Positions 59,540 through 64,000 of a stretch of DNA of 64,000 nucleotides are shown piece by piece (within the stretch, counting starts at the first letter, position 1; every line of letters starts with the position of its first letter). The DNA is from Phoronis australis (Eukaryota; Phoronida; Phoronidae), in NCBI GenBank assembly GCA_002633005.1, contig NMRA01000053.1, forward strand, positions 382,131 to 446,130, read 5' to 3'. A program made the translations under genes and the position numbers. Below the pieces are notes generated by a model that saw only the letters and a list, made by a program, of their open reading frames with translations, had not been told where the DNA came from and made no database searches.

Positions 59540-62500
59540 GGAAAACCTTCAAAAGTGGAAAATGGCTGTTTTATAGTTTTTGTCCCGAATTCAAGAATTT
59601 TGACTGTAATCTGCATTTTGTTTAGGGCTTCCCTGGATGACAACCTAGGGTCAGTTGAGCTCACCCTTTGAGGATAGCTTTGACCTTTGCAGTGAAGCTT
59701 TACAGGTGAGTTTTGGTTCAGTTGATCTTGTTACTTGTGACCTGTTGTGGTTTTATATACTCTTTGAGGATGATGATTAGAATTGAAAAGAATATGTAAC
59801 TACACAATGCTGCCCACAATTGTGCCGAGTTTTCTATTACCTTTATACCAATCTGCCTTTAATTGGGTCAGGTGATCATGACTGCCTTTTTGGTAAAATT
59901 GAGCAAAAAAGAACGGTGGTTGTAGCAAAGCAATGTCATTAACAGTACCAGATTTTATTTGATATAAATGTTCAATATGAAATCTCAATGCTGTTACAGT
60001 ATTCTAATTTATCATTTTTTCAGTTTATGCAACTTTTGAGGTTTTCTATCATAATCATGAATGTCCTATTTTTGATTGCCTTTAACATTTTTTGGAAAAC
60101 AGTGCATTGACATGATATCTGAAAATGCCATACGAATCCATCAGCTATTTCAGAGCTATGATGTTGGAAAATTTTCTAGTGTCCCACACAGATAGCCTTC
60201 TAAGGCCATGTTTTGTCAAGTGACTCAGTATAAGTTGAATGTAGGTTGTTGTGGACCCTAAACACATGATTAACACAGAAATGCCACACAAAATTTGAAA
60301 TAAAAATCAATTTTCTCTAAGCTTAACTTTTAAATGATTTAATAGTCTTGCTGTCAAATCTTGAGCAATACATTCTGCAAGATTTTTTGTACATTGGAAC
60401 ATACAGAAATTTTGTGACCATACCTTCGGCAAATAATTTCTAGGGTCTGAAATGAAGATGTTTCACCCTTACAGTCATTGATCAGGGGGGGGGTGGAAAG
60501 TGATGGGAGGGGTGGAAAGTGATGGGAGAGAACTGATGAGGAGCTGGGAGGAGAGAGGAGGGTAGATGAAGTTGATATGTGGGTCTGGTCCTCTAAAAGT
60601 TGCCCACTGTCCCGAACATGCATTGATTATTATAAATAAATGGCAACAGTCATCTCAGAATGAACCCCTCGCACAAATCATAACACACTCGCGAGCTTCC
60701 ACGTTATTATGAATTTACTTGATTTTCCTAAAATGTAAATCACAGTGCTAGTGGCAATTCCAAATTTCGCAATAAACACACTTGTCTTTTGCTTGGTGGT
60801 AACTGATTTGTGCACACATGTCAAAATGTCTGGGAACGCAATTGTGAAGTATAGATGTTTTGTGCATTAATGGCACATAAAAGCCCATTTCACCAGTTCA
60901 GCTGTCAATGTTGAATTCATAACTGAAGTTCTTTAGGGTTTAAAAACATTACCACACTCATCCGATCTTGAACTATTATCGAATGAGCGGGCAACTCGAA
61001 TCACAGGCAATGCATACATGCACCATTTTTGAACCTGCAATTCAAGGGTTTGGCAGATAAACTATACAATATATCTTGAGTTTAACGGTTTAATAATCAG
61101 ACAGCATTTGATGACAAAGACGTACAAACAACACCAATAACACAGTGGTAGTTGGCTAATGGTTCCTCTGTTCTTGTTGGAAATACAATCTTATCACAGT
61201 AAAGAATATTGTAAATCCAATTTTAGGAGAGTAAAAGGCCTAATAAGACAAGCTTGACAGCACAAAATGCAGCTTTAAACTAGCTATTGAAGCAACTACC
61301 AGTTAGGTTCTCAGTTAGCAAAGAAAATTAAAAACAACAAATTGGCAGTAGCTAAAGCTATATAGGACAATAATTAAGCCTTGACAAAATTATCATATTA
61401 AAAACTGGTCTTGTTGGAGCCAGTCAAGAGGTATATACAATCAGTGAAGTCCATGTAGGCTATAACTGTGCAAAAATAGAGAAGACATCTCCGAGTACTA
61501 AAAAGCTCTAAATTGTATTCTAAACGAAACAAGGCTTTAGAGAATGAGCTTTACTGACATGAATGTTAGTAATAAATGCAACAACATAACAACAATAATA
61601 GAATGCTTTGCTTACAAAAGTGGCAACTGGTGCCCCCATAAGCTTTTATGCAATATGTGTGAGAATAAAAGAAATTGACACTGCAACAATGCTTTAGTGG
61701 CAAGGATGAACCTGAAAAAGGCACAATGGACCCCATTTCAACTGCACTCTGAAAGCCAAATTTTACAATATTGTACATCTGTTCACAGTATTGTTAATTT
61801 AGACACTTTGCCTACAATAAAAAGACAATGATGCCTGCTAATTATGGACAGAATACTAGAAATTTCCAATATCGTAACATCAAACTATCATGCATGGAAA
61901 TAGGAATCAAAATCTGCAACTGAATTAATTATAGTTATCTTACATTGGCACATGGTGAGAAATTTGTAGAAAAAAGTGTGACTGACCAAGGCAGAGTTTT
62001 GTAAACCCAAGACACTTACAAAGCACTTCTTGTAAAAAATCTTCGCTTATGGAACCAAAGCAAAGAATTCTATCCCTTAATTGATACCCCAACCTCACTG
62101 ACCAATCACTTTAGTGCTTGGGTATGTTAGTAATGTCTGGTGCACACTTGACATAAACTCGCCCTTCACTCGCCTGATTTTTTGAGTGGTCTTGATTTTT
62201 TCGCAATTCTTGCATCAACGTAACACACCTGTGACTCCATTTATTTACCTATAAAAAGCAACCAATGAAAAAAATTTCGAGGAACAGCACGCTTTTGATC
62301 CTTCATGCTGTCGCTGAGTTCGGTATAAACAAATACAGTGCTGCCTCCTCTCCACTTTCTGTCCAGATGTGAACTCAAGAAATGCTAGTTAAAGCTGCTT
62401 TCCGTTCAAAAAGTCAACTTTTGATTTGGACCTCTTTCCACTGAAAATTGGGCTCAACTTGTTAATTACTCAGATGGGGACTGTTTTTTTTTTTGGTTAG

Positions 62501-62960
62501 CAAAGAACTGACAGTTAGTTTATCCTGGACACCATGCTTACTTAGAGCTTAAAATGACACACCCTGACTGTGTCAACTTGCAGAGCCTGATCTCAAGCAC
62601 TAACAAACTGTTAGTTCTTTCAACACCCTGAAATAAACTACAATTTGAATAAGGTACAATTTGAGACCAACTTCCCCAGGGTAAGTGGAGTAAATAAACA
62701 ACTGTTATTTGTGATGGAAGTTGGGTTTATAACCACTTTAAACGAGATGGAAAAGTTTCCTGGCCATGATAGCACTGGATTCAACCTTCAGGTGACAGAC
62801 AACCTGCCACTGAAATGAACAAGTCAAATTTTTGAAGGACTGACTGACCTCAGGTATGATATTCAGAAGCGTTATTGACTGGAAAATTATAGTTTTTTGT
62901 GGCCCACAAACGTAATAACTGCTTGGCAAGAAAAACTTATGAGACGGAATGCAGTTTTAA
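59540..62960. other. Non-coding stretch between zinc-finger exons E and F
   Basis: I searched this 3.4 kb on both strands for further C-x2-C ... H-x4-H patterns and found none. It holds an inverted partial MITE at about 61179-61280, a duplicated ggggtggaaagtgatgggag near 60487-60530, a dispersed repeat at about 62495-62610 (-), and the presumed 3'UTR of exon F with AATAAA at 62240-62245 (minus). Confidence 0.5.
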
Positions 62961-63133
62961 CTATTCCGTCAACGCATGAGAGGTTCTCATATGATGAGTC
63001 AAATTGTCCCTCCGCTTATATGCCTTTGAGCACACGGAACACTTGTGCCGAACGCCGAAATGTTTCTCTTTGATATGGCGTACAACGTCCCTTTTCCAGA
63101 TGTATGGGCTCCAACAAATGCCACACGAAAATC
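62961..63133 (-). CDS. Terminal exon with paired C2H2 zinc fingers (F, most proximal)
   Basis: The acceptor (tttattctag) is followed by the split codon G|GA (Gly). Finger 1 begins FSCGICWSPY and finger 2 HKCSVCSKAY; both are C-x2-C-x12-H-x4-H. The linker HFGVRHK is shared with exons B and E. TAG follows a short tail (ALTE). This exon lies nearest to the upstream end of the locus. An in-frame ATG occurs just before the acceptor, but the AG and the matching phase of the other five exons favour splicing over a start there. Confidence 0.85.
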
Positions 63134-64000
63134 CTAGAATAAAGAACACCTATGAAAAATGTGCGATGATGATCACTAGCTTTTTCACTTTCCAACTCCA
63201 TTTTAGTTAATGTAATTCTTCACTTTTTTGCACGAAATTAATTAAATATATTTTTCCGAGAGTCGGGGTGCGCCAAGTGAACGCAGACTTCGCAGTGGAC
63301 AGGTGTAGAAAATTGACCAAGCATCGCCACCTGCACGTGTGTTAATTTAACGAAATATATATGATCCTAAGTATATTAGCGACACCTTTAATCCAGGCCA
63401 CCCCTTTCACCAGCATGAGATATACCGCATAAATGGATGAATTAAGTGGTGAATATACAATGTTCAGACTATAAACATCACAGTATGGTATTATGATGTC
63501 TATGGTTCAGACCTTTGTTGACATAGTAAAAAATATGTGTATGTAATTAATGACATGGCTTTGCATTGACATTTTTCAAAGGGGAAAAACTGACTGCGTG
63601 TTTATTAGGTCAGGAACGAAATTCTCACCAGGTAAATGAGGGATAAAAACACTTTTCAAAATAATTTTTGGTAGGCGAAATAAGAAATAAAATCTGGACT
63701 TCCGGAGAGGTAAGTCATTGGATACTGTCACAATCAGTAATGTTATCTGTTGAAAAAATTCACCTAAGTTATCACTATGCATGTGTACCCGACTAACCTA
63801 AGATCCCAGGCTGAGCTATTCAGAATTCATAGAGGTTAATAAAACAATTATCATCTCCAGCAGGACCATAAACCCTTTGATAAGCTGTACTTATTTACAC
63901 AGTCCAATTGGAGAACTCATGACTAGGGGCAGGTTCACAAGAACTACTTTCACTGACCTTGCAATTGTCATGTTCAAAAGTCCCATTGTGAGTTAAGGAC
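63134..64000. other. Upstream flank of the zinc-finger array, no exon seen
   Basis: No further finger pair and no BTB-like or other recognisable domain is present on the minus strand to the end of the window. If the six exons belong to one gene, its common 5' exons lie beyond 64000. Confidence 0.5.

Overview
The window is animal nuclear DNA: AT-rich, intron-rich, with GT-AG splice sites, long introns and many small non-autonomous repeats. No protein is bacterial. Gene content (a BBSome subunit, a Rab GTPase regulator, a Bin3-type RNA methyltransferase, C2H2 zinc-finger exons) and repeat style (tRNA-derived SINEs, foldback MITEs, hammerhead-like repeats) suggest a bilaterian, probably a marine invertebrate. 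The phylum cannot be fixed from the sequence alone; a lophotrochozoan is my guess. Two N sites show it is a draft assembly.

Layout. (1) 1-3134: upstream region of BBS9 with a ~290-bp foldback repeat. (2) 3135-22309, + strand: a complete BBS9 (PTHB1) coding sequence in 21 exons, 949 codons plus stop; its introns hold a hammerhead-like repeat, two tandem arrays, a large modular repeat and two SINEs. (3) 22310-26860: tail-to-tail intergenic and 3'UTR space with an inverted-repeat element and a 3 x 75-bp tandem repeat. (4) 43084-26861, - strand: a complete RAB3GAP1 coding sequence in 20 exons, 1107 codons plus stop. (5) 43297-46668, + strand: a complete two-exon BCDIN3D, 327 codons plus stop, divergent from RAB3GAP1 with only 212 bp between start codons. 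(6) 47115-48790: a second copy of the modular repeat. (7) 49879-63133, - strand: six separate terminal exons, each with an acceptor in the same phase, exactly two C2H2 zinc fingers of identical spacing, its own stop codon, and an AATAAA further downstream.

The last region is the most interesting. The six exons look like mutually exclusive 3' ends of one transcription-factor gene whose shared 5' exons lie beyond position 64000. The architecture recalls insect BTB-zinc-finger loci such as lola, where a common N-terminus is spliced to many alternative paired-finger 3' exons. That shared N-terminus is not in the window, so a single gene is an inference.

The three complete genes act in different processes (ciliary trafficking, Rab3/Rab18 control, small-RNA 5'-end methylation). 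I see no functional unit among them beyond the probable shared RAB3GAP1/BCDIN3D promoter. All exon models were built by reading splice sites and frames and by comparison with recalled family proteins; no alignment was run.
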